Below are positions 21,500-32,284 of a stretch of 64,000 nt of DNA, piece after piece. Position 1 is the stretch's first letter. Each line of letters begins with the position of its first letter. Both the position numbers and the translations under genes were made by a program. The notes under the pieces are model-generated. The model made no database searches, was not told the DNA's origin, and saw only the letters and a program-made list of their open reading frames with translations. The DNA comes from Pilatotrama ljubarskyi (taxonomy: Eukaryota > Basidiomycota > Agaricomycetes > Polyporales > Polyporaceae), in assembly GCA_022385805.1 (NCBI GenBank), contig MU277673.1:368511-432510 (forward strand), given 5' to 3'.

Positions 21500-23151
21500 A
21501 TGCTCCTCGACCAGCCCCGGTTCATCCGCCGGGACAGCGACTCGGGCAGGAAGCTCTCCCAGTCGACCATCATCATCATCGCCGTCGTCTGCGGCTGCGT
21601 CGTCCTCCTCGTCTTCGCCCTCTTCCTCTGGCGCAACCTCGCCCGCTCATGTCGGCGCTCTCGCAAGGTCCCGCTCCCGCCCGTCCAGGACCTCGCGCAC
21701 CACCGCGAGCAGCAGCTTGCCGCCTTCTCCGACCGCGCCTCTTCCCGCCCTGCAACATGGGTCGATCCGCCTATGTTTCACCCGCGCGCATACTCTGCGC
21801 ACTTTCTCTCGGCGAGCGCGAGCAACGCGTCGCTTATCCGCCATAGTCCCGACTTCACTAATACCAGCCGCAGCCCGACGCGCGAGGGTTCCTGGGCGGT
21901 CGAAGACACGCCCTCCTCAGAGAGCTCTCCCTACCCGACCCCGCTCTCCACCGAAGACCTCCGTGCACCGAACCCGTCCTACTTCGCCATGAACCCGGAT
22001 AACAGCATGGCGAGCGTCGTGAGCGAGTCTTCGGACATGGCATCTTCGTCCGCCTTCACGACGTCCCCCTCGGAGCTCGCGCACTCCGCCGAGTCTTCCG
22101 CGTCCCTCTTGCAGAACGCATACGCCCCAGCCCGCCCCCGGCCCCCGCGTGTCTCCCGCTCGCGGTCGCGTCCTTTGTCCATGGTGTCCTCCGCCGGTAC
22201 AATGCACTCCATGCAGACGTCGCAGTCGATGAACATGCTGCGCGGTCCCGCGCACTCCATCCACAGCAACATCCAGATCGTCCTCCCCGCGCCGCTCGCG
22301 CCTGAGCTGTACCCCGCCATGCGGCCTATGGACGACCGGATCAGCGTGTACGGCGGCGCGTCCAGGACAAATAGCTTCTATGGCTTCGGCGGGGAAGGCG
22401 ACAACAGACGAAGCACCGCAGATCCATGGCTCGGCCACTCGCCTTCCCCGAGCCGCGCCTCGGTGCGCATGGAACGCGAAGCTAGCGGAGGCGGCGGCGG
22501 CGGCTCGCGCAGGTCCTCCGGTAAGTCCCCTCACATCCCGCCTTACCTCCGCCTCCGTCCCCTCTAACGTAACCTTCGCCTTCTCGTGACGTAGTCGGCC
22601 CACGGCCAAACTCCGCCTCGCGCCCCCGAAGCAGCCTCTCCAAAATGGCGAGCACGTCCTCCCTGCGCGACACGAGCGACAGCGCGAGCACGCACGCGCG
22701 CCGCGCCCAATCGCAGCCGCCCTCGCGCGCGCCTTCCCCCGGGCCCTGGAGGCCGACGTCGACCACATCGATGGTGCCGCCGATGATGAGCCCGCCGCCG
22801 CCCGTCCCGCGCATTCCGTCGATGTATGGGAACCCGGGGAGGCCGTACTCAGTTCCGGAGGAGGGGCGGTTTGATATCGATGGAGACATGGACGAGGAGG
22901 AGGAACGCGGGAGGCCTTCGCGCAAGGCTGTCCCGACGGCGTTGCCTGCTGGTGCGGCACCGCCCGACTGGGACCCGCTGGCGCAGAGCGGCGCAGTTCC
23001 GCCTATGAATGAGCGCGGATGGGCTGGACAGGTTGACAGGCCGCCGCCTCCGCCGATGCAGCAGGTGCCCCAGACGGGTATGCCGGCTCAGAGGCAGCCG
23101 TCGAAGCTGAGGAAACACCGCTCGAGCTCCCGTGCCGGGAGGAGATCATAG
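21500..23151 (+). CDS. Single-pass membrane protein with long Ser/Pro-rich cytoplasmic-type tail
   Basis: Two exons (21500-22520, 22595-23151) give 525 residues from the ATG that begins MLLDQPRFIRRDSDSGRK. One clear transmembrane helix follows at about residues 24-45 (STIIIIAVVCGCVVLLVFAL), then a strongly basic stop-transfer stretch (WRNLARSCRRSRKVPLP). The rest is low complexity, rich in Ser and Pro, with RSxS-type sites, an acidic DMDEEEERGR patch and a basic C-terminus (KLRKHRSSSRAGRRS). No signal peptide precedes the helix, so it could be a signal anchor. This layout is common in Agaricomycete surface or septum-associated proteins, but I recognize no family. Confidence 0.72.
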
Positions 23152-23694
23152 CGTTGGCGCTACGCCTGTCCGGGGAGAGGGGAGAGGGTGGAGAGGGGCC
23201 AGCGATGAAGTTAGCAGGTCGGTGAGTTTGTTGAAAGGAAGAACATTGCACGAGACATGCTACGCGCACATCGTCAGTAGATACATTATCACATTTGTCT
23301 ATAGGGATGCTCAGCAGACGGCGAGCGGTTTGAATACGCAGCCGACGTCGGATCGCCGTTGGGGGCCTTCAGTTCTCCACACGAGACTTTGACGAAGAGA
23401 TAGCGCAGACGGAGGGGTTGTTGTCGCCGGATGGCGCGCGGTGACCCAATACGTTGGGGCCACCGCCAGTCTCCAATTATTGGCCGAGCCAGAGCAATAG
23501 AGGTTACAAGAGAAAGAGCAAAGAGATGAAAAAAAACCAGCAGAACACAGTTGGCACATCCTTTATACACTTGCCCGCGCGGGCGCACCGCCCCCCGACC
23601 TGCCGCGTATCCGAGACGAAACTTTGAAGGAGCGTCCCGGGTACACGGGCAGGGGCGAGTCCGATTCACTTGATGTTTCGGCTTCGCGGATCGC
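23152..23694. other. Convergent intergenic region
   Basis: About 540 bp between two stop codons. One A-rich stretch (AAAAAAA near 23529) is the only feature of note. The ORFs here are antisense or composite and carry no motif. Confidence 0.45.
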
Positions 23695-26623
23695 TTACAT
23701 CCTCCCGAACCCGTCGTCCTCCGCGCCCCAACCGCCGGTATCGGTCTCCTCCTGCATATGCGAATCGTCCACGTCCTCTGAGGGTGCCGGGACGCTTCCA
23801 TCCATCGCGGAGTCCTCTTTCGGCGCCTCTGAGGGCTGACTAGGCGGTGCAGGAGATTTCGAAGCAGCGGCGCTTCCGGTCTTCGTCGGCTGGTCTGAGT
23901 ACCACGAGATCTGGACGGGTCCGACTGTCGCGATCTGCGAGCCCTTCGCAAGGCCCTGGGAGAGACGGGTCAGAACAAATACACTGAGAGGAGTGACGGT
24001 AAAACAAACCTGCTCTGCTGCAGCGCGACTTCGGAACGACACAAGGATGTCTCCGCTATCCGTCGTCTCGACAGACTCGACCTGGCCCGTGGTCTACACG
24101 CACAAGCACCATCAATACACGCACTACACGACACATTTGTCCAAGAAAGCGACTCACCTCATACCAGTCGCGCACTGCCTGCAGGGACTCGCTGGGAGCA
24201 CCCTTCACAAGCAGCTTCTTGGGCCGAAGGTCGAGCTTCATGCTCCGAGGAGGACCGCCACGCATTGCGCCACGGAAGAAGCTCCGTCCCCGTCCACGAC
24301 CGCGGTATGGCCGGTACGTAGAGCTGGGGTACGCTGGGGGCTCGGTAGCCTCGGTTATGCCAAGGCTGGCGGCCTGCGCAATGAGGATTAGCGTGAAAAG
24401 TATATTAGCACATGTCTTGTGAGAACGAACCTCTGCCTTGAGCTTCTCGAGCTTCGCCTTGAGCTCCTCAGTGCTCTCCTCTTCGCCCTCCGCAGCGGGC
24501 GTAGCATGGTGCATCTCGAGCTCCTTGTCCAGCCTCTCCCGCTCCGCTCGCTCATGATCCTCCGTCCGAGGCGTTGAGCCTGCACGTTTGGGCGGTATAG
24601 GCGAGGCCCTCGCGGGCGGTGGCGACTGCGATGTCGTGGACGGCGCAGCGGAGGGCTTCATTTCTTCGTTCAGTTTCCGGAGACGCGCCATGATATCTTT
24701 CTTCTCTTGCGGCGAAGCGGTGGAGAGGCGCGCCATGAGCGATTTCTGCTCAGCGATCTGCTGCTCGAGCAGCTTCTGCTTGGCTGCAAGCGCTGATGCG
24801 GAGGAAGAGGCAGAGGGCTTGCGGGAAGCGGGTGCGGTGCTAGTAGGGGTCTGGGGAGCGGGGGAGCCCTCGGGAACAGCAGTTGAGGGACCAGGCGCGG
24901 CCGGAACGGTCGCCCTCTGTGCGACGAGCGGCGCGGAAGCAGCGAGCATGCGCTGCCCGACCTGCCCGTGTCCCTCCATCGGTCTATGCCAGAACACCTT
25001 CACGAACCGGTTGCCGAACACGGCCTCTTCCGACTTCCACGCCTTGTAAGCCTCGCTATGCTCCGAGAAGCTGACCAACGCCTTCGCGCTCGGCGCATCC
25101 ACCGCGACATTCGTGACCGTGCCGAACTTGCTGAACCAGTCGTTCACAGCGCCGAGCGTGAGCTTGTCCTCGGGGATCTTCTCCACGACAAGCGTCTTGT
25201 CGTTGCGCTTCTCAGGCCGAAAACTGTGCGCATCTCCGCTGAAGATGCCGCCACGCCCACGCCCTCCCCGTGGTTGACCGCGACCGTTTGAAGGGAATGG
25301 CCGAGGCGCCATGCCGCCGTCCGCAACAAGCATATGAGGAGGTACATCGTACGTTGGGACCATCCCTTCCATGGGTGCCCTCGAGTGTTGCTGCTGAGGC
25401 CGGAATCCCTCGCCAGCATTGTGTGGCGAGACATCCTCCATCGGCACTTGTGGCGTCAGGTCCTGGATGACAGGCAGCTCTCCTGGTTTCTTGCCAATCG
25501 GAGCGTCGCCCTCGTCCGTTCTGGGTAATACTGCTGGTCGCCCATTTGGCGGACGCGCAGGCATGGGTCGCATATCCATGCGTTCGTGGGGGTCGTAGGC
25601 GCCACCGGCTGCCGCAGCGCCCATCGGGAATGGCATACCACCCGCACCCATCATGGGCATGAACGGCATCGCGCCGCCAGCCAGGGGGAAGAGCTGCGTA
25701 GGTATGACCGCGTCTTCGCCATGGCTGTACTTGCAGAACGCGCCTCGTGCGCAGTAGCCGTTATCTACGCATCGTCAGAAGGTCACAGTCAGACGAAGGA
25801 ACGACGCAAGGAGGCAAGCGGCGGACGCACTATGATAGTCTCGGCATATACCCCGCCGTTCTGGTGGCCGGTAGTTCGGCCCCCGTCCGTTCATGCCGTT
25901 CATCCCCGTGCCCATATCCATCCCCGCCATGCCGCCATCCATAAAATCCGGCCGTCCAGCGAGGTCCATCCTCCCCCCACGATCCCCGCGATCCCCCCGG
26001 CCGCCCCACGACGAGCGGTCGTTGCGGCCGCCGTACCGCGAGAACTGACCGTCGTTGTTCAGCCGCGCGCCTTTTGACGGCCCGTGCGAGTTGTACTCGT
26101 CATGGTCGATGCCGCGCTTGCGCCCGCGTTCGGGCGAGGGTGGAGACGGATTCAGCAGGCCGTCTAAGGGAATCGGGATGCCGACGTCGGCAGAGGTGCT
26201 GGAGGAGGGGTAGCCTGCGGAGGGTGTGGCGGAGTATGGGAGGTAGGACTTTGTGCGAAGGGCGGTGAAGAGCGTGTCGACGAACGAGGGGCACTCTGCA
26301 CGAGTACGTGCGACGTCAGTAAGACGAATACACCGAGACGTTGGGAGAACGCGCCTTTCTCGAGGAACTCCTCCAGTTGCTCCACGAGCTCTTTCCGCAA
26401 CTCCGACTCGGGCGCGTTGTGTTTGAGGAGGGCGAGGATGTAGTCCGCGAGCGCGCCAGGCTCAGCGTCGCATCTGCAGCATACACCCACACATCACACA
26501 AGATATCAGCAACACTCTTCCTCGATGGCTCAGACGCTGTGGTCGTGGCCGCACGCACATTGGTTCGAGTGTCCTCACGAGCCATGGTTTGAGGTGGTTC
26601 GCAGTGTCAGGGTCAAAGAGCAT
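23695..26623 (-). CDS. RBM26/27-like RNA-binding protein (PWI-like, CCCH finger, RRMs)
   Basis: The start is the ATG at 26623, and about seven exons assemble in phase. An N-terminal PWI-like fold reads HLKPWLVRTLEPI/CDAEPGALADYILALL, then LEEFLEK/ECPSFVDTLFTALRTKSYLPY. A CCCH zinc finger follows (RGICRDYHNNGYCARGAFCKYSH pattern, C-x8-C-x5-C-x3-H). An RRM reads KTLVVEKIPEDKLTLGAVNDWFSKFG...ALVSFSEHSEAYKAW. A coiled coil (KQKLLEQQIAEQKSLMARL) and an RG-rich stretch (YRGRGRGRSFFRGAMRGG) come next. A second, C-terminal RRM starts KKLLVKGAP, and an acidic tail follows. This order is typical of the RBM26/27 (fungal Rmn1-like) group linked to nuclear RNA surveillance. One intron (26296-26354) appears to use a GC donor. 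Confidence 0.9.
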
Positions 26624-27237
26624 GTCCGGCCTAGGATATACAGGGACAAGTGTAGAAGGCCGTGAGGGGAGAGGGAGAGGAGAAGGGTCGTGGTCGTGGT
26701 CGGCGACGATGATTCGCGCGTCGGCCGGTGGCCTCTCTGGCGCGCGCTCGCGAGAGTGGCGCAAACTTCCTCGCCGTTCGACACTTCATCTGACAAATCA
26801 TACCGGTTTTGGCAGGTCTAGTGTTCGTTCGCGCACCTCGGGCACTGACACAACCCCTTCTCGTGCATACGTATTCAAAGAAGCCATCATTCAATACGGG
26901 TGTACGCAGAGGGACGCATGCTAGTCCTGAGCCTATGAACAAGGGCGAACTATACGTCTTGGACAGATGACATCCGTATCGCCCGCATTGCGTTAACGAT
27001 GGCTCCATCTAGAGCACAGCAACGACCTAGCAGTATCTTACAAAGTCCGGGATATACGCGCACCACGTCCACGACGGTATCATACAAGGTCCATCACAAT
27101 CCACCGTCAAGAACATGCCAGCCTTCAAGCGCTCATGAGACCTTCGTCTTCATCCCCCTCCTCCGCCTCTCCCTCTTACCGAACCAGACCATCGACCCCC
27201 CTCCCACTCCGACACCCAGAACCAGCCCAAGCACTAG
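26624..27237. other. Intergenic, RBM promoter and alpha-galactosidase 3' end
   Basis: About 610 bp between the start of the RNA-binding protein gene and the stop of the alpha-galactosidase gene, both on the minus strand. Candidate ORFs on the plus strand lack motifs. No repeat or RNA gene recognized. Confidence 0.45.
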
Positions 27238-29128
27238 TCATAAATCCCTCCAATCCCTCCTCCGATTAGCGCCAGTCGACACCGGCACCGCCTTCCACAC
27301 CTTCGTCTGGTGCGTCCCGACCTGCACCGCCGGCATCCCGCCCGAGAATTCGCCCAAGTTGAGGCCCCACTTGCCCGTGGAGGGGTCCTTCTGCCAGAGG
27401 TCGTACAGAGTGAAGGTGCCGGACTGGTAGGACGGGCCTTGGTCGACGAAGACATCGGTGAAGGAGACGTTCACGGTTTGCGGATTAGGGGACGTGTTCA
27501 TTAGGGCGAAGACGAATTCGCTGCAGGAGATTTTGATTCAGGATGAGTTGGACGGGAAGAGGTAAGGGGGAGGGGGAGGGGGAGGGGAGATTGACGCACT
27601 TGTTGACCAGGCTGCCCTGCCACAACTGGAGGTCTCCTCCCTCGGGGAGCCTATGCTTCCAGATGCGGCTCGCGGGTGAGCCGTTCGGGTCTTGGTTGAC
27701 TGCGATGAGCGCGTCATTCGTGATGATCGTCAGCGTCTCGTTGGACTGTAGTTGCCTCGTCAGATAACACTCTCAGGAAAGCTAGATAGAATGGTACCAT
27801 GTCCGTGACGTCGTTCCCGAGGATGAGCGGGCTCTTCACCAGGGCCCACATCGAGAAGTGTGTGACTACATTCACGCGATGAGCTCAAGCCCACTATGCG
27901 CACCGCCAAGAAGGCTCGTACCGTATTCGTCAAAGTTCATGCCTCCGTTGCCCACCTCGAGCATGTCGAGGTCGTTCCAGCGGCCAGGGCCCGCCTTCTG
28001 CCCGACGGGAGCGGCGAAGTCGATGATGCGCGACATCGCACAATCTGCGAGTGTGGCGTTAGCACGAGTGCAGGGAGCAAGGAAAGCGAAGCGTACGGAA
28101 GCCGGGAAGCTTGCAGTCGAGGATGCTGGTGCACGGGCAGCGGTCGTCAAAGCGATCGAAGTCCTGTACGATTGTGAGAAGTTTCCTATAGGTTTCTGCC
28201 AGGAAAGCGGACGCACGTCATGGATGTCTCCAGAGATACGCCAACTGTTCGCGATATCCTAGCGAGATCACCGTTATCGACAGCTCGCTGGGTCACCAAC
28301 CACTCCCTTTAGCTGCACATACCACTGCGAAGTTCCAAGGCCCGTCCTCGCCCCAGTTACACATGGAGTACAGGATCGGACGCCCAGTCGCGTTCAGCGC
28401 GCGGCTCATGTTCGCATACCGATCGTAGGAGATCTTCGGGGTGCCGGCACGGCCCTCGTTGAAGCAATTATCGTACTTGAGGTAGTCGACACCCCAAGAT
28501 GCGTACGTCTTTGCATCGATCTCTTCGTGGTCGAGTGAGCCGAACCTTCCGCCGCAAGTGTAGCTGCGGGGCATCGTCAGTCAGAACTGTACGGGGCGTT
28601 AGTTGTTATGACTTGCTTACGTTCCGGCGCTGCTGTAGATGCCGAACTGTTATACTGCTTGAGCATATGCGAGATTATCAGTGTCTGCGGTACTCCTACC
28701 TTGAGCCCCATGTCGTGAACTTGGTCTGCCACTGCCTTGATCCCATTTGGGAACTTCTCCGGGTCGGCAACCGGGGCGCCCGTGTCGGGGTCACGGGCGG
28801 GAGCATGCCAGCCTGCTCGCAGGAGAGCTCAACAAGGTACGCTCACGCCAGCCGGTCATGGCACTCACAGTCGTCGACGATGACATCTTCATGGTAGTCT
28901 GGTCAAACCAGGTTACATGCGCGCACGGTCAGACTTACATTCGTATCCATAGGAGGTCAAGTTGTTAGATATGAGGGCCTTGGCGGCGCTGAGGATGGTG
29001 TCCTGGCTGATGCCGCAGCCGAAGTGGTTCCAAGTGTTCCAGCCCATCTGAGGCGTCCTAGCAAGCCCGTTATCGAGCGCTAGCGCGGCGGGCAGCGCTA
29101 GCGCGAGGACGAGCACGTTGAGCGCCAT
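27238..29128 (-). CDS. Secreted alpha-galactosidase, glycoside hydrolase family 27
   Basis: Removes terminal alpha-1,6-galactose from galacto-oligosaccharides and galactomannan outside the cell. The start (29128) encodes a signal peptide, [17 protein letters not shown]. Mature sequence begins [21 protein letters not shown], the GH27 hallmark. Many short exons follow: [40 protein letters not shown] with the expected nucleophile Asp, [34 protein letters not shown] with the expected acid/base Asp, then [18 protein letters not shown]-terminal beta-domain ends [10 protein letters not shown]. One intron contains a run of five- and four-G tracts on the plus strand (27566-27587). Some exon borders between 28200 and 28330 are less certain. 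Confidence 0.94.
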
Positions 29129-30064
29129 GGTCTCTTGCGGGGGTGGAGTGGTCGGGCAAGCGGGGAAATAGGTGCGGATATATATGGGCCGTCGCTACTT
29201 GCGGTGAGGTCAGAAGATGGGGTTCGGGCTTCGAGGTGCGGGAGAATGATGGGAGGCATAAGGGAGGCACGGGCAAATTGAGAAATAGGGATTGTACTAC
29301 GTACACTGGCAAGTCAGATGATGTGCCGAGAGTGCAGGTGATGTTGGAAGCGTCTCTGGGATGCTTCGGCAGGGACGGAGAGAGCGTCGGCGGCGGACCG
29401 CAGAGGGCGTATGCAGAGAAGCAGAAGGCGGCCCGCGAGTGGCAGGCATCGTGCTGGGACGGGCGCGATGGAGCGGAAGCTGCGGCGGCTGCACCGTCTG
29501 GAGAGGTCTCCCGAGAAAGTCCCGCCAAGAGTCCCGCGCACCGCCACGACGCCCATCCAACGTGACATGCGCGTGAGGTAACGCGTGCACTCCGTCACAT
29601 CCCGCTCCGGCGCTCCCCGCGCTCACACCGTTCAGTACGACGCCGGCCGCTCGAGATGCACGACACCCCGCACGGCATACACCGCCCTTTACTTTGTTCT
29701 GCGTCTCCAGGACCATCGGCGCTCTCCCCCAGATCATGCATCCTGTGTTGTGAGTATATGTGCTCTAGTACGGCGCTGCCGCCGTCACGTCTCGGACTGA
29801 TGAGGCTCGCTAAGTCGTTGTTATGACATGCGAACAACATGGCTCACCTCTTTAGGGAGAGGAAACAATACAGGTTGTATGTCTGCCGCAGCGCTCACCC
29901 TGCGACACTCATTGAACGTTAAACCTCGAGGCGACACGCAGGACGGCGCGTCCTGCGCAGCGACAACGTGCCACTACACAATACGCTGTATATAAAGGCC
30001 CTCGGGCTGGAGCTTCAATTCCACCCCCTCCCCGCTCGCCCTCTTCTACGACTGGCTAGCCATC
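29129..30064. promoter_or_regulatory. Divergent promoter region, alpha-galactosidase / RBR gene 3
   Basis: About 940 bp between divergent starts. An ATATATAT tract at 29178-29185 lies about 50 nt upstream of the alpha-galactosidase start. A TATATAAA box at 29989-29996 lies 69 nt before the RBR start codon. ORFs in the middle (about 29300-29840) overlap on both strands and show no motif, so I call no gene. Confidence 0.55.
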
Positions 30065-31461
30065 ATGTTAGCAGGACTTCAAACGATGCCTCCGCCTTTG
30101 GCTGCCAGCGAGAAATCATCGGCGTCCCCTCTCCACCATGGACTCGTCGATGCCCTCCAGCTGCTCGAGCAGCAGATACGGGAGCGCCGCCGAGGCGAGC
30201 GCCCCGCATTACGACGCCCTCCGCGGGGTTCAAGCTCCGCGAAACCGGAGCGGGAGTCCGCCATGAGGCAGGCAATCGAGGACGAGGAGCTCGCGTTCTC
30301 CCTCTTTGCTCAGGAAACCGCATCGCTCGTCGACGCTCGCGCCAACGACGAGCTCCTAGAGGACTACCTTCGCATTGAGGAGATGGACCGCTACGACCAC
30401 GAGGTGGCCGTCGCTCTGTCTGAAGGGCGAGACCCTTCCCCTCCGCCCATTACACTTGCCCAAAGCAAGCGTGTTTGGCAGGGCATCGCGCAACAGTAAG
30501 CGGATTTGTAGATGCACAGCAGACATTATTTAACGGAGACGACTGTAGACCGCCAGAAGACGCTCCTGGAAACCGCGCGGCAGCGCAATCAACACCACGC
30601 ACACCAGGCGGCAAGGTCGAAAGCCACGCCACAGACAAGTCCCGTGGGGGAGAACAGGTTTCTTGGCAACATTCCCCAAGAAGCTTCTCATACTACATCT
30701 CGGACGACGAAGACGACTCGGAAGACGACATCGAGACCCTGCTCAACCAGATAGGCGTGCAGAGCCGCATCCAACGTCTCCGCGGCCGTCTCGTCCTCGA
30801 CAGCTCCCCAGAAGCCTCCCCTCCGCCTTCCCCAATCGCCCCGCCCGTTGAGTCGTGTGTCATCTGCGGCGACGACGTCTGCCACGGGTCCGTCGTCCGC
30901 CTCCGGTGCGGGCACACCTTCGACCCCGGGTGCATCCGTGAGATGTTCGAGAGGGCGAGCACCGACGAGTCGCTCTTCCCGCCGAAGTGCTGCCAGGGCG
31001 CCGTCCCGCTCTCCGAGGTCGAGGCACACTTCGGCCGTGCGTTCGTCGAGCGCTACAACAAGAAGGCGCGCGAGTTCAGCACCGCGGACCGCGTGTACTG
31101 CCACAACCCCTCCTGCGCGGCGTTCCTCGGGCCCGCCGTCCCTGCCGATGCTCCAGAGACCGCGCAAACGGAAGCAGAAACGTTGCGTTGCCCCGACTGT
31201 TCGGCGGGGACGTGCGCGCGGTGCAAGGAGGCCACGCACCCCGGCGTGCCTTGCCACTTCCACGCGGAGGACGCGGTGCTCGACCTGGGCAAGGCGCACG
31301 GGTGGCAGCGCTGTCCGGCGTGCCGTCACCTCGTCGAGCTGTCGATCGGGTGCTACCACATCGTGTGCCGGTGCGGGAAGCAGTGGTGCTACGTGTGCGC
31401 GGCGCCGTGGAAGGAGTGCGATTGTCCGCTGTTTTATGTTCCTCCGGAAGAGGATGAGTAG
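30065..31461 (+). CDS. RBR-type E3 ubiquitin ligase, paralogue 3
   Basis: Two exons (30065-30495, 30549-31461) give 447 residues. The N-terminal module shared with the other paralogues is DEELAFSLFAQETASL...EEMDRYDHEVAVALSEGRDP. An acidic, Ser-rich linker (SYYISDDEDDSEDDIETLL) follows. RING1 begins at Cys247 (CVICGDDVCHGS, with His in CGHTFD), the IBR has CPDC/CARCK, and RING2 is CPACRHLVELSIGCYHIVC with candidate catalytic Cys417. The protein ends 12 residues after RING2 (FYVPPEEDE), so it lacks the CxxC tail of paralogues 1 and 2. The RING1-IBR-RING2 part is not interrupted by introns, unlike paralogues 1 and 2. An in-frame alternative start is the Met seven codons later. Confidence 0.91.
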
Positions 31462-32284
31462 ACGACCGTTTTGAGGCTGGGGCGAGTGTGTTGTATGGAT
31501 CTGCGGCTGGGTTTTCGCGGTCGAAGATACGGTTTGCTCATGAAGGTCCGTCGAGCGAGTGTACAACAGTCATACGTATTCTCTCCTATTGTGGTTTCGC
31601 TGAACTTTCTATCCTATGAGATGATCACGACCGACGCAGGCAGGCAGCGCCCACATCAACATGCCGGGGACCGCTCACTGGACGGGCGAAATATCATTGG
31701 CTATGAGCGCAGGAGCATCAGACTCGCTTGTTTCCCGTCCTGTTCGTTTCCTCAAACGAGACCGCCGTCCTCGCCCGCATTTCGAGCATGTGGTTGTGCG
31801 GCCGTTGCACTTAGGTTCCTCGGAAAGGATGGATTCCTGCCCACGGCATAGTCCGTATCCTCGCAGTGCCGCAGCACATGTCGCACGGCACGCGACCCTA
31901 TGCCGAAGTGGGCACCACGACTTGTAGTACGTCCCGTCGAAGTTATGCCAGTGGGCGGTATGGGCGGTGCTGACCGCCACGTACGCCGCGCATATACTAG
32001 GCACCTTGAGCCGCTATATCAAGGCATCTCAAGCTCGCGCGCACTTTCAGCAATACCGCAGTACAAGGGCTGCGGTAGCTTCGAATTCCTGCTATATGGT
32101 TGTCGTATCTGCTACTTCGCCGGGCCCAGCGCCGACATTCGCTGCAGCAATCACTGCCGCAGCATGCCTTGAGAACCCATTGTGAGCAGCACGCGGGCAG
32201 ATATATAACTAGAGCTCGTTGCTTGCATCTTCACCCCTCGACACGCGTCGAACTCCGTCACCCACAAAGTCTAGAGTAGTCGAC
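31462..32284. promoter_or_regulatory. Intergenic and promoter between RBR genes 3 and 4
   Basis: About 820 bp. An ATATATAA box at 32201-32208 lies about 77 nt upstream of the start of RBR gene 4. The rest shows no gene. The upstream frame of RBR gene 4 is open back to 32219 but has no ATG there. Confidence 0.55.

Noticed and set aside
20897..22567. Long plus-strand frame giving a 556-residue protein from 20897
   Set aside because: The part before 21500 overlaps the divergent promoter and the start of the PXA gene, is Arg/Ala-rich and motif-free. The membrane protein is better started at the ATG at 21500.
21917..22960. 347-residue minus-strand frame opposite the membrane-protein gene
   Set aside because: Composition is typical of an antisense shadow in GC-rich DNA (Arg, Gly and Ala runs). 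The plus strand has a coherent spliced gene with a transmembrane helix.
31462..32284. Upstream start of RBR paralogue 4 at 32219
   Set aside because: The codon there is TTG, and the frame merely lacks stops; the first ATG is 32285, suitably placed after the TATA box.
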